Below the pieces are notes generated by a model that worked only from the letters and a program-made list of their open reading frames with translations, did not search any database and had not been told where the DNA came from. A DNA stretch of 64,000 nt from the NCBI GenBank assembly GCA_026018925.1, contig JAKSZU010000003.1, forward strand, positions 10,131,236-10,195,235. Reading direction: 5' to 3'. The stretch is from Tupaia tana. Taxonomy: Eukaryota; Chordata; Mammalia; Scandentia; Tupaiidae. A program made the translations under genes and the position numbers. Positions 34,114-45,054 of the stretch are shown piece by piece; the stretch's first letter is position 1, and the number at the start of each line of letters is the position of its first letter.

Positions 34114-34384
34114 TTATTTTATTTATTTATTTATTTAAACAGAGATTTTTGTTATAGAGTGCGTGCACTTGCTGGAGAGACAGAGGGAGACAAAGAGACA
34201 GAAAACAAGGAATCGCCCACCAGGGAAGATGATCATGCTGCAATCCCTTCTCCTCCATTATCCTCTTGGGATTTTGGGCACACAGGCACATGTGCCCAGT
34301 GTGAAGCCACCATGTCTGGAACTTGAACCACAATCAACTACAAGGGAGTCCAGCAACATAAAGATTACACCATCTGCTAGTTCC
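34114..34384 (-). mobile_element. tRNA-derived SINE, type O, antisense
   Basis: (TTTA)n tail, AGAGATTTTTGTTATAGAGT, CACCAGGGAAGATGATCATG and ACACCATCTGCTAGTTCC. Directly joined to the type C element on its left, so the (TTTA)n separates two elements head to tail. Confidence 0.87.
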
Positions 34385-34514
34385 ATCTGGTCTTACTTTT
34401 TATAAAAGAATTTGCCAAATTAATCAGTGGATTTAAGACAATACAGAGATGTATCGACTATAAAAGACACATGAAAAGTCCATGATCTGGAATTGTTTTT
34501 AACAAAGTCTTCCC

Positions 34515-34750
34515 AATATTTTAAAGATTTATTTATTTATTTACATGAATCAGAGACAGAACAAGAGAGCACCTTAAGTAGTGTCTTGATGCCACAACCC
34601 ACCCCTAGCCTCAGTCTTGATGCTTGTGTCATGGGCATCTGCATGCCCAGGGAGCTCAGGGAGGCCTACAGATGCAAGCTCAGAACCTTCCCATATGGGT
34701 CAGCCTCACAGAGCAGTCATGTTTTACTTCTGTGCCACTGTTCAGCCCCA
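34515..34750 (-). mobile_element. tRNA-derived SINE, type C, antisense
   Basis: TTAAAGATTTATTTATTTAT, AGCACCTTAAGTAGTGTC, GAACCTTCCCATATGGGTC and CTGTGCCACTGTTCAGCCCC. The best-preserved type C copy in the window. Confidence 0.8.
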
Positions 34751-34829
34751 CAAAATCTTCTTTCAATGAGGTATGTTTACAGAAAAATGCACAGACTTTA
34801 ATCACATTGCTTGAGAAATTTTAACAGCA

Positions 34830-35470
34830 GTGTACAACTTTCATACTGCCATCCCACTTAGTATATAGAACTATTTTGTTACAGTATCCATGTGTCCTTC
34901 CTAGACAATTTCTTACTTACCTCCAGAGACACATGGTTAGCCAATTTATTCTTGATGAGAATTTGGCTTGTTTCCAGTTTTGGTTACAGAAAGGCAAATA
35001 TGATCATGCTTTCACATTTCCTTTTGTGGACATATATTTTATTTAAATTGGACAAGTAGCTATGAACTTAATAAGAAACAATGCTATTATCAGATACTTG
35101 TAAGTATTTTATCCCATGTCTTGTCTTTTATTTTCTTAATGGCATTTTTGGTTGAGCAGAAAGTTTTAATTTTAATGAAATGTAACTTACCATTTTTCTC
35201 TCTTATGATTGCTGCTGTTTGTGTCCTCTCTAAGATAACTTTGCCTGTTACAAGCTCATAACCCTATGTTTATTTCAAGATTGTTTGTTGTCTTAGCTTC
35301 ATCTTTTAAATCCATGTTTCATTAAAATTAACTTTTAAATAATATATAATAATGAACATGGTTAATTCTTTTTCTTTTGGATGCTGTTTTATTATCATTT
35401 GTTGAGAATACTTACCTTACTCATGAGTTGTCTTGGTGCTTGCTTAAATAATTAACTGTGAAAGAGTGAT
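34830..35470 (-). mobile_element. Old L1 fragment, antisense
   Basis: TATCAGATACTTGTAAGTAT, TTTTATCCCATGTCTTGTC, GTTGAGCAGAAAGTTTTAAT and TTATTATCATTTGTTGAGAA are the complement of L1 ORF2 C-terminal sequence. No ORF remains. Confidence 0.72.
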
Positions 35471-35664
35471 TTTATTGCTGCATTCAGTGTTGTTTTTTTT
35501 TAAATTTGTTTATTGGTTTATTATTGTAATATCATTCTTTTGATCATTTAGTCATCTATTTCAGCTTATACTTAATATTTACAGAATGTGCATTGTAAAA
35601 ATATATTATATTCATTACTTCTGTCTCCTATTAATAAAACTGTCAGTCCCAGATTTTTTTTTCC

Positions 35665-36208
35665 AGATTTTTTTTTTTTGAGAGATTTTTGCTATAGGGT
35701 GTGTATGCTCACGAGAGAGACCAAGAGAGACCGAGAAACAGAAAGCAAGAAATCACCCCTCAAGCGAATGGCCACTCTGCAATCCCTTCTTCTTTATTCT
35801 CCTTCAAGATTTTGGGCATTGGGAACCAGCAGTTAGCGTAATGGCTATGTTGCTGGACTCCCATGTAGTTGACTGCAGTTCGCGTCCTGGACCCGTTGGC
35901 TTAAAACTCACGCCAGGCATGTGTGCGTGCGTGCCCAAGATCCCGAGAGGAGAATGGAGGAGAAAGGATTGCGGCGTGACCATCCCCCCTGGGGGGTGAT
36001 TTCTTGCTTTCTGTCTCTATGTCTCTCTCTGTCTGTCTGGCAAGCGCACATGCTCTATAGCGAAAACCTCTCAAAAAAAAAATTTGGGGCATGCATGCAC
36101 ATGCTAATGCACACAGCATGATTTTCAAGCTGCTGGGTTCATGACTTGAACCACAGTTGACCTATGTGTGAGTCTAACACCTTATCACTATACCACCTGC
36201 TGGTCCCA
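35665..36208 (-). mobile_element. Type O SINE split by an antisense type Y SINE
   Basis: Left part 35665-35820 (tail, GAGAGATTTTTGCTATAGGG, body to GATTTTGGGCATT). Right part 36080-36208 (GGGGCATGCATGCACATGC to CCACCTGCTGGTCCC). The two parts make one full element once the insertion is removed. Confidence 0.92.
35821..36078 (+). mobile_element. tRNA-derived SINE, type Y (GGGAACC group), nested
   Basis: Near-consensus: GGGAACCAGCAGTTAGCGTA, TTCGCGTCCTGGACCCG, GCGTGACCATCCCCCCTGGG, TCTATGTCTCTCTCTGTC and CTATAGCGAAAACCTCTC. TSD AAGATTTTGGGCAT at 35806-35819 against AAAATTTGGGGCAT at 36079-36092. Confidence 0.95.
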
Positions 36209-37586
36209 CAGTCCTCAGATTTTTAAAATTTGGTGGGCACTATCATTATAAATCATGCTGCAAATAATATATTTTTTTCAAATAGTCATTTTATTGTTTA
36301 GGGTAGAGACCTATAAGTAGTATTTTTAGAAAATTATTAATCATGCCAATTTAATTTTAGTGACTATTTTAATAGTGGATTGATTACTTAATTCTCGTAA
36401 TGCTTATATTTTCTTTAAATATTTTGCAAAACAATTATACATCTTATTTTCCCAATATTTATACAACTTAAATTGTTCTATTTTCCTGTTGCTTTAACTC
36501 AACCTCCAAAGTCATATTGAAAAAGAGATACCACTAACAGAGTTTTCTGACTTGGTCATGACTTTAAGGAAAATAGTTTTGACATTTTACTATTTAAGAT
36601 GGTGCTTACTTTTCCTTTCTGGTAAATATCCTTGACAGATACCAGTATTTGCTTATTTTACAGCTTTTGCAAGTGCTTTCTTCCCCACTTCCATATCCTA
36701 CTATACAGGTTGAAATAATTTTTTTTTTGATTCCTTTGAAGCTAGGAGTGGCTTTGTGTAAACATTCTTAGGGTTTTAGTCAATATTTTTGAAACTTGAG
36801 GTTGTGAGTGAAACACAAAATCAATTTAATGGGGCAACTAGTCTTAAAGAAGCATAGGCTAGAACAGAAAATATAGTGCAGTGGATGTACTGTGTGAAAG
36901 CTTTTTGAAACATTTGCTTCAGTTTATATGGTTGGGTACTTGTATAAATATGACATTTGTTAAAAAATTTTTAACATGAATTATGCTGAAAAATTGTGAA
37001 TTTCCAAAGCTTAAGTTATACTTGCTTGAATTTGGTTTCACTTACAGTTAAGTGCATCCCAGCTGATTCAAAAATTACTACATAAAAACAGTACACAGTA
37101 GGTACCATCTCTTAAGATTAAGTATCTATGTACAGGAGTGAAGATGGCCATGAATGTTTTCAGCTGGGAAATTTGTGGCAATTTTTAAGAAGTAGAGAAA
37201 TAGTTTATCAAACTCTTTTTTTGTGTGTCTTGCTTTGTATGGAACAAATGAACCAGGTAAGTTCAAACCAGATAATTCAGGAACACTTTATAGACTAGTT
37301 TACAAAGATCTTAAGGAAAACTGATAATGATATGTGAAGTATCCCAAAAATAGCATTAACAGCTGGTGGGGCTGGGGTCATTCCCAACATCATGTCTAAA
37401 GAAGTAAAGGGCAGAAGTGACATGACACTGTAGGAGAGAACTGTTCCACTGAACTTGTGGCCTCCGGTAAAGGAGAACTACCTGCCTTCAGATCTTTTTC
37501 TGGTGCTTCTCTAGGGCTGGATCTGAAAGGAAACTAGAGGGAAAGTGAACTTATGTTCTGTATCCATAAAGATTAGCCTTTGTTGA
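36209..37586. other. Unassigned DNA
   Basis: About 1.4 kb, AT-rich, with no supported gene. The first 150 bp (ATGCTGCAAATAATATAT) may be old antisense L1. Confidence 0.35.
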
Positions 37587-38065
37587 AAGGCAATAAATAT
37601 GGCTAGAAATAAAGAGGCACTCTGTGCCCTGATAAAAGTTCAATAAATTTAAAGATACAAAACGAAAGACTTAAATGCCCTTCGTATCAGGCCCAAAATA
37701 AAGAATGTACAGAACTGCAGGGGAAAATAGACAAATGCACCATTTGAGTGGGAGATTATTAATTCGCTTCTCTTGGTAATTGATAAATTAAGCAGGAAAA
37801 AAAAATCACTGAGGATACAAAAGACTTTAATAATGCAATTAACTAATTTGATCTAGTGGATAAGTGTACATTACACTCAACAAAAGCAGAATACATTTCA
37901 AGCATGAAAGAACGCTTATGAAAATTGACCACATACTGGGGTATGAAGCAAAGCTCATCATCTTTCAAAGACTTGTTTTCTTGCAAAAACTATTCTCTCT
38001 GTACATAATAAATTAAATTAGTGATCAATTACAAAAAGTAAGATAGCTTGAGGAACAAAATTCCT
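37587..38065 (+). mobile_element. Old L1 ORF2 endonuclease-region fragment
   Basis: GGGGAAAATAGACAAATGC, GAGTGGGAGATTATTAATTC, GAATACATTTCAAGCATG, AAAATTGACCACATACTGGG and GATCAATTACAAAAAG follow the order of L1 ORF2 endonuclease-domain sequence. Frames are fully decayed. Confidence 0.75.
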
Positions 38066-38379
38066 AGGGGGAGGGAAGAGAATGCAAGAGTATATCAGGT
38101 CGTAGCTCCAGATTTCTCAAGAAAGTAATAACTCAGCAGACTTAAATGCGGAAAGGAAGTTAATCAAGGAGCTCTCTTGCATCACTCTATTCTAGGAAGA
38201 TTGTAAAGCTGTAACACTGGCATTAATAAGCCTTGTGTGATAGACAATCTGAGGCCAGGATAGAGAGGAATAAGCAAGACATGGCTGGAGTAAATGGCAG
38301 GTCTTTGGAGGGTCATAGGTCAGTTGGAAAAATTAGCTTTTATGCTAAGTGGAACAGGGAAACATTGCAGTTTTAAACA

Positions 38380-39050
38380 GGGAAATAACACAATTTGACA
38401 TATGATTTAATGGAATCACTCCCTTTTGTCTTCTTCATGATGAAGAAATTGTAGGATAAAAAAAAAGTATTATTTGAGAGATACATTAGGATAATATCAC
38501 ATGATTCAGGTGAGAGATCATTATCGTTTATAAGTGACCATTGTAGCTGAGACCACGCGGCCACACTGGAAATAATAAATAATGTTTACCTCAGGATATA
38601 TGTAGAAGATAGTCTACATGACTTTGCAATGGTGCAAGTGAAAGGTTGTTGATTTGAGAAAGTGGGTATAAAGTCACCATCAAGTAAGAAGTGCAATTCT
38701 GCAGTAAAAATAGGTTACGTGGGGAAGGTCAGGATTTCAGTTTTCCACAGGTTTGATTTGAGATGTATATCATATATACAAGTTGAAATATTTTATAAGC
38801 AGTTCATTAATAGACTAGGTACAGGGTTAGAAAGAGTAGGCTGGGATGGATACATCAATTTGGGTGTGGAGAGAAAGGAGATGATATTTAAACATGTTGG
38901 ACTTGATGATATCACTAAGAGAATATGAACTGAGAGGAAAAGCACCCAAATCTTGACTCTTGAGGCAAACAAATATCAAGTTCAATATAAAGAGAAGGAA
39001 CTAGAAGGATAAAAAAGGGGGAGGGGGAAGGTAATAGAGACTATCAGAGC
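38380..39050 (+). mobile_element. Ancient mammalian repeat (L2-like?)
   Basis: AACAGGGAAATAACACAATTT, GATTTCAGTTTTCCACAGG, GGATACATCAATTTGGGTG and GTTGGACTTGATGATATCAC follow the order of a widespread ancient repeat with GGACATGTTGAGTTTGAG-type text. The family name is uncertain. The 88-aa frame 38662-38928 is within it. Confidence 0.45.
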
Positions 39051-39160
39051 AAATAAATTGAGAAAATAACCAAATGCCTGTGTTGAATCCTAACAATCAT
39101 GTAAACAGTATGAAGAGAAAGCATTGATATTGTATGTATCAAATAAAACATCACTGGTAA

Positions 39161-39164
<4 letters not shown>

Positions 39165-39191
<27 letters not shown>

Positions 39192-39434
39192 GAGAGAGAG
39201 GTATTTTTGCTATAGGGCACATGTGCTCACCCAGAGAGACAGGAAGCGAGAAATCGCCCTCTCAGGGAGGATGGTCATGCTGTAATCCCTTCTCGTCCAT
39301 TGTCCCCTCAGGACTTTGGGCACACATGCACACACGCCCGGCATGAATTTTAAGCTGCTGTGTCCAGGACTCAAACCATAGTCAACTACATGGAGTCCAG
39401 CAATGAAATCATTATGCTATCTGCTGTTCCCATG
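39165..39434 (-). mobile_element. tRNA-derived SINE, type Y/O, antisense
   Basis: T26 tail, GGTATTTTTGCTATAGGGCA, CCCTCTCAGGGAGGATGGTC and ATCTGCTGTTCC. Perfect 14-bp TSD TCACTGGTAATCTT at 39151-39164 and 39435-39448. Confidence 0.93.
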
Positions 39435-39689
39435 TCACTGGTAATCTTGAAGAGCTCAGTTTCATAAGGGTATTTAGTGTGAAAACAGACTTTAAATGGT
39501 TTTAAATGAAATTGAGAGTAGAGAAAGTAGGAAAAAGAATTGTAGAGAAATTTTTGAGAAGTCAAGTGAAGCAGAACACAGTTCAATAGCTAGAAGGGGA
39601 GTTAGGATGAGGAAGGTATGCATGTGTAAATATTAGAAGTGAGTTATTCATGATATAATAGAGGTCCGCTTATTATTATGTTTTGAATC

Positions 39690-40510
39690 TTATAAAAACT
39701 GGTACATATTAATATATGTAATTTAATGAGTTTTGATATATAAATATACATCCACGAGGCCATCACCACCATGCATGCCATTAACCTAAGCTCGCTTACA
39801 TAACTTTCCTCTGGACTTCTTATTTATTATTATTATTTCGATAAGAACACAACATAAAAATCTACTCTGTCAGCAGATTTTTAGAGGTATATAGTGTAGT
39901 ATTTTAACTATATAGGCACTATGTTAGAAATAGATACCGAGGACTTACATGACTAAAACTTTGTAACATTTAACTAATACTTCCCTGCTCTTTCTCCTCC
40001 AGAGCCCATGGTGACCACCATTTTACTGTCTACTTTTAATATATTTGATTATTGTCTTAGTTCATTTTTTGCGGCTATAACAACATGTTGCAGACAGGTA
40101 ATTTATGAAGAAAACAAATATATTTCTCATAGTTCCGGAGTCTGGGAAGTCCAAGAACATCATTCTAGCATCTGGCAAGGGCCTTTATGTTGCGTGATCC
40201 CATACTGCAAAGCAGAAGTACAAGAAAGCACATGCAACAGAGACAGAGGGGACAAACTACTTTTCCCTGGAAACCGCTTCTGTGGTAACTAACCAAATCC
40301 CATGATAAAAGCATTCATCTACCCATGGGGGTGAATCTTCTCTTAGAAATCACACTTTTTAATATCATCACAAAGGCAATTAAATTTCAACATGAGTTTT
40401 GGAGGGGCAATTAAACCATAGCAACTATTCTAGACTTACCTTGTAAGTGATATCATGCAGTATTTGTCTTTCTGACAATAGCCTTAAACTAGTTCCACAT
40501 AAGACTGATA
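39690..40510 (-). mobile_element. Old L1 3' UTR, antisense, split by LTR
   Basis: Left 39690-40052 (AATGAGTTTTGATATATAAA, GAGGTATATAGTGTAGTAT, ATGGTGACCACCATTTTACT). Right 40434-40510 (AAGTGATATCATGCAGTATT, TGTCTTTCTGACAATAGCC). Together they read as an L1M-class 3' UTR complement. The LTR at 40053 interrupts it. Confidence 0.72.
40053..40433 (+). mobile_element. Solo LTR, MaLR (MST/MLT1-like)
   Basis: TG...CA ends (TGTCTTAGTTCATTTTTTGC ... ACCATAGCA). Contains GGTAATTTATGAAGAAAAC, CTCATAGTTCCGGAGTCTGG and AATTTCAACATGAGTTTTGG. Flanks ATTAT and ACTAT fit a 5-bp TSD with one change. The 94-aa frame is chance. Confidence 0.82.
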
Positions 40511-40564
40511 TTAGGCATTTCAGATCCCAATTATAAAAACACACACACACATCAAAATTTTATA

Positions 40565-41760
40565 ATAATTAGTAATCCACATGTATAAAAAGGAAATTAA
40601 ACTATTTTTCACACTATGCATAAAATTAAGTCTCAGTATGAAAAAATAATAGGACACAAATGGAAAGAATCATAAAAGAAAAATTTATAAATGAGATGAC
40701 ATGAACCTTGAGATCTGTTTATCAAAGCAAAAGATAAAGAAGTCACATATTGGTGCTGGCAGGTGGCATGGTAGTTAAAGGAACTGGATTCCCACATGGC
40801 TGACCGTGGTTCAAGTCCCGAACCTGGGCAGCTTGCTCGCTCTCTCTCTCTCTCTCTGGTCAAATTAAAAAAAATAATAAAAAATGGAAATAAATAAACA
40901 GTTCTGTTTAAAAAGTCACATATTGTGAAAAATACATAAAATTCATGAGACATAAAATTTGTTAAAACATACTAAAATGTTAGTGTTCAGACTATATTTG
41001 CAATTTCATTAACATGAAAAACATATACATAAAAAAATAGAAAAATAGAGAACTTTAGTTACTTTATATAAAAAGAAACTTGAAAGTTCAACAAGTATAT
41101 ATTCATAAAGAATATTAAATACCATGAATACTAGTAGTTATTAGGGAGATACATATCCAAAAAAGTGAAATACTACTTCACATATACTAAACTATAAAAT
41201 CCCAAAGTATGACAAATATTGGCAAGGATATGCATAGATACAAACTTCTGTTCTCTATCCATAAGTTGAATCACCACTTTGGAAATTAACTAGACTTCTT
41301 TGAGAGCATCTGAACATGTATCTCCCTAAAACTGTGGAGTTTCATTCTTGGTCTTATATCCTGAAAGATCTGTGCACATCTGTATTAGTGCTTTGAACAG
41401 ATTATCCTTAGTAATAGTCTTTGGATAGCAAGCAAACAAAAAATTATCGACAACCATGTATAAAACAAGAAAAACAAAAGCATTTGCCAACCTAAAAACC
41501 TATTAAGAGTAGAATGAATTTTTGAAAAACTAGCGATATGTTTATAAAATGGGATTTTATACAGTAATGAAAATACATGAGTTAAGTCTTCACAGATATA
41601 TACAAATGGAGATTTGGTTTATTCATTTGAATATAAAATAAAAACAAGTTACAGAACAATACTTAATTCCACCTATTTAAAATTCAATGACATGAAAACT
41701 AAATTTTATTCTTTAACAATGCCTTTGAACATGGCAAAACTATAAAAAGAAAGAAAAAAT
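40565..41760 (+). mobile_element. Old L1 3' fragment with SINE inside
   Basis: CAAAGCAAAAGATAAAGAAGT, ATTAGGGAGATACATATCC, ATACTACTTCACATATACTA, GGCAAGGATATGCATAG and CAATGACATGAAAACT follow L1 ORF2-end/3' order. Split by the short SINE at 40752-40912. Confidence 0.72.
40752..40912 (+). mobile_element. Short SINE, type S, nested in L1
   Basis: GGTGCTGGCAGGTGGCATGG, GACCGTGGTTCAAGTCCC, then directly a (TC)n tract, TGGTCAAATTAAAAAAAA and an A-rich tail. Perfect 12-bp TSD AAGTCACATATT at 40740-40751 and 40913-40924. Confidence 0.94.
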
Positions 41761-41835
41761 GAAAAGCACAAAATTCAGTATATAAAGTACGTCTGCTAGA
41801 GGAAAGAGTGGAATTGAAGGGAGGAAGCAATCAGG

Positions 41836-42054
41836 TTTTATTTACTTATTTATTTTTCCCATAGGGTGTGTGCACTTGTTGAAGAGGGACAGTGAGAGGA
41901 AAGTGAGAAATCACTGCTTGGGGTGATGGCCATAGAAATCCCCTGGCCTCTATTTTCCTCATTGGATTTTGGGAATAATTAGCTGCCTGTTCTGGTACTG
42001 GAATCTACCTGGGCCCTGAGGGAATCCTGCACTCCAACCCTGGTGCCCACCCCC
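41836..42054 (-). mobile_element. Diverged SINE, type O, antisense
   Basis: TTCCCATAGGGTGTGTGCAC, GAAAGTGAGAAATCACTGC and TCCTCATTGGATTTTGGG. The head half is weak, so the 42054 boundary is approximate. Confidence 0.72.
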
Positions 42055-43431
42055 CAAACAGCTTTCTTTCATTTTAACGGCACCCTTTTTTTAACTCTGC
42101 TTTGATAGTGGGTACACAGCCTCTCACTGAGGGTAGATAGTAAAGTTGATGGCATCCATGTTAAAAAATATTTGCTTGTTTATTCTCTCAACCACTGTTT
42201 AGTTCATCTTTCTCATTTGAAAACTTAGAGATCCAGTCTTGTTCTCAATATCCTTTCTGAGTCATTCTTAGTTTTATCTCCGGCTGCATTCATTTCTGCA
42301 GATCATTAAACCTGGCTCTTTCAGCACCTCTGATTTCATTAGCATTCTGCCCAGTCATACTGTACAAGTGACTGTAATGTGGTGTAGGCTTCTTCCCTGC
42401 AGGGTGCACCCAACCTGGTGAGATCTCTGGTTTCTACAACAGGGAGGGAACTGGTCAGTACTGAAATAGCACAAGTAAACCACTCTATGTTTTTTTCTTT
42501 TCCTATTCTTGGGGTCATTTATTAAGTACTTTGGTTATCTTTGAAACTAATGTTTGAAAATCCCTTTCAAGTACTTTTAACTAAGAAAAATTTAGGTTCA
42601 TCTGCTTTGTCTCAAATGACAGGAATTCATTATTGTTTATGCCTGAGTAGTATGTAGCATAGTGGAGTAAAAAATGTCATTGATGATTCAGCATCTGCTT
42701 CTGAAAAGACCGGGAGAACAAACTTTGATGTTAATGTTAAATGTCGAGATTGTGAACATGTTTATATCCCTGATTTGATTATTATATAATATACACATTC
42801 TATTGAAATAATCATACTGTACCTCACATGTAATTGTTAGACATCAATGATATATAAATCAGTAATTATAATAAATTGTTTTTAGTGAAAAAATTAGATT
42901 TTTACTTGAAATTTTAAAACAGATGAAAATACAATATGTATATCCAAGCTCTACTTGGACTGTAGAACACTCATGTGTTGGAGCATGGTTTTGTCTGATT
43001 CTCGGCTGTTCTCCATTGTTTTGGCCTTCCTTTGCTAGTAGGATACCTGAATATTAGCTGGGTCCATGGAGCCCTTGCATAATCATTACATTTATCTGCC
43101 TCACTTAGGGAAAAGTGTGGCCATAAGCCCAGCAAGTTAGAACTAACTGGATATGAGGAGAGTAATTTGTGCAACTACTGGGTTGTGTTCTCAAAGTTAA
43201 GTGTTATCTTAAACACGATTTTCCCTCTTCCCATTGGCTGCAATGCAAATGAGCTAGCTAGAGCCAGAGTGCCATCCTGGACCATCAATTGGAAACTCAA
43301 GATGGGTTTGACAGAGCAATTTGATAGGAGGGTGTTGTCTCTCAGGATTGCAGTGGTACAACACTTGGGATTGCTTACACAGGCTTTTTATGGAAGGGAG
43401 AAGTATATTTCTGCTACGTAGTAGAAGTAAA
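42055..43431. other. Unique sequence; octamer/CCAAT pair near right end
   Basis: About 1.4 kb without a recognised repeat. At 43231-43253 an inverted CCAAT motif (ATTGG) and an octamer (ATGCAAAT followed by GAG) lie within 23 bp. On the minus strand this reads CTCATTTGCAT ... CCAAT. No gene is adjacent in the expected position. No ORF of note. Confidence 0.3.
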
Positions 43432-43620
43432 CCTCTCTCTCTCTCTCTCGCTCTCTCTCTCTCTCTATATATATACACATATATATATATACACATACAC
43501 ACGCTTTATATGTATATACATATAAAATATTTATTATATATATATTCTACTATATATAGTAGATGCGTATATTTTATACACACACACACACATATATATG
43601 TATATATAAATATATACCAG
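43432..43620. repeat. Complex (TC)n-(TA)n-(CA)n microsatellite
   Basis: A TC run to about 43466, then alternating TA, ACACAT and TA blocks. Includes the perfect palindrome CTACTATATATAGTAG at 43547-43562. Adjoins the tail side of the SINE at 43621. Confidence 0.95.
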
Positions 43621-43872
43621 TTTGCTATAGTGTGTGTATGCTCACTGGTGAGAGACAGAGAGATATGCATAAAGAAGGAAAGTGAGAAATCACCCCCTGC
43701 CCCACCCATGGGGATGGCCATGCTGTAATCCCTTCTCCTCTCCTCCATGCTCCTGTTGGGATTTTTAGGCATGCATGCACACATGCCCCAGCGTGTTTTT
43801 ACAAGACTCAAACCATGCCATCAGTCTCAGGGGATCCAGCTGCCTTAATCACTACACCACTAGTAGGCCCAA
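43621..43872 (-). mobile_element. tRNA-derived SINE, type O, antisense (duplicated)
   Basis: TTTGCTATAGTGTGTGTATG, GAGAGATATGCATAAAGAAG, AATCCCTTCTCCTCTCCTCC and a head ending CACTAGTAGGCCC. Shares private differences with the SINE at 45568, including AGATATGCA and GATCCAGCTGCCTTAA. The 135-aa frame 43321-43728 runs through the microsatellite and is not a gene. Confidence 0.88.
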
Positions 43873-43946
43873 ATTTCTACATTATTAAATTCACTAGTAT
43901 TTTGAGTCTCCCAGTTATGCAACTGAACTGACAGTCTAATAATAGA
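43641..43946. repeat. Local duplication, copy 1
   Basis: From CTCACTGGTGAGAGACAGAG to ACTGACAGTCTAATAATA. The match to 45568-45868 includes about 75 bp of non-SINE flank (AAATTTCTACATTATTAAAT, TCACTAGTATTTTGAGTCTC). It is therefore a duplication of the locus and not two SINE insertions. See copy 2. Confidence 0.93.
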
Positions 43947-45054
43947 AGTTTTCATCTGCTACCTTATAATAATAGAGAATCCAAGGAATATTAATGGTAA
44001 CTTGAAAGTTACCTAAATCAGAAATGAAATACTTCCTAGTAAGCTTTGCCATTTATTTTAAACTGGAAACTTAATGTTTTCTGTTTATCTGCAGAGTATG
44101 TATTTTATAAGTAGTAGTTTAGATATGATAGCGAGTTGAAATAATGTCAGGGATTCATAGATTGCCGACTTACTGCATTATGAATTAAGTGATTAGAGTC
44201 TGTGTATGGTAAATATGCAATAATTTCTTAGTTGTTTCAGATGATTAATACTGGAAATGGCTCAACATCTCACTCATTGCCTATTGCCCATGTATACTTG
44301 TCTACTAGGATGATAAAGCATGAATAGATTCTTATTACTAACCAGGGGCAAAATGCGCTTCTCTTCAGCATTTTTGTGACTATCCTAACATTTTACAATG
44401 AATGCCCAGAGCCAAACGAAAGCTTTGGCATATAATAGAGATGAAGCAAAAATAAATGATGAGGAGGGGTGCACACAGATATTTTTTAGATAAAAATTAT
44501 TCAACATAATTTTTCTCGGGATAATGGCCTATTGAGAGAATATTTTAAATTGCAATTTTATAGAATTGTAGATTTTAAAGCTACAACACATGCTGAATAA
44601 TAATCTACTGCTTCCTCATCTCTTTGGCAGGTGATATTAACACCCCCAGATCACACACTGGTAAACATTTTCCAAGATTACAAAGTAGAAAAGTCAGCAT
44701 CAGATCCAGACTTCTAAACTCCTGATACATAAATGCTTGCATCTTCTTGATAATGTGATTAGTTCATTTGTATTCATTTGTCAGATAAGATGATGCAATG
44801 TGCGCAGTGAAACAGAGGGAGTATATCAAAGTGCTAAGGAAACAAGAGAAGAATCTGGTTTGATATAAAAATGTCATCGATTAAGGTTTTGCATGGAGGT
44901 GTGCCTCAGAGCCTATGGTTAAGAACAGTTAGATGTTTTGGATGGGCGTGATAGGCTAGAGGAGATGTTCTAGCCAAGAGGCATGTCTGGTGCAGGATGA
45001 GGGAACTGTGAACAGCCGTAGGGTTATTGAAAATTGTGAGCAGCCCATGCATGT
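43947..45054. other. Unassigned DNA, possible MIR at 44630-44740
   Basis: About 1.1 kb between the duplication and the mariner MITE. The stretch around 44630 (CCCAGATCACACACTGG, CATCAGATCCAGACTTC) could be an antisense MIR. Otherwise nothing supported. Confidence 0.35.

Noticed and set aside
35821..35895. Possible functional tRNA gene in the SINE head
   Set aside because: A- and B-box-like motifs are present, but the cloverleaf is not intact (acceptor arms do not pair well) and the sequence continues into the SINE body.
38662..38928. 88-aa frame
   Set aside because: It lies inside an ancient dispersed repeat and shows no domain.
43321..43728. 135-aa plus-strand frame, the longest in the window
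   Set aside because: It runs through the TC/TA/CA microsatellite (Ser/Leu and Tyr/Ile/His repeats) and into a SINE. Not a gene.
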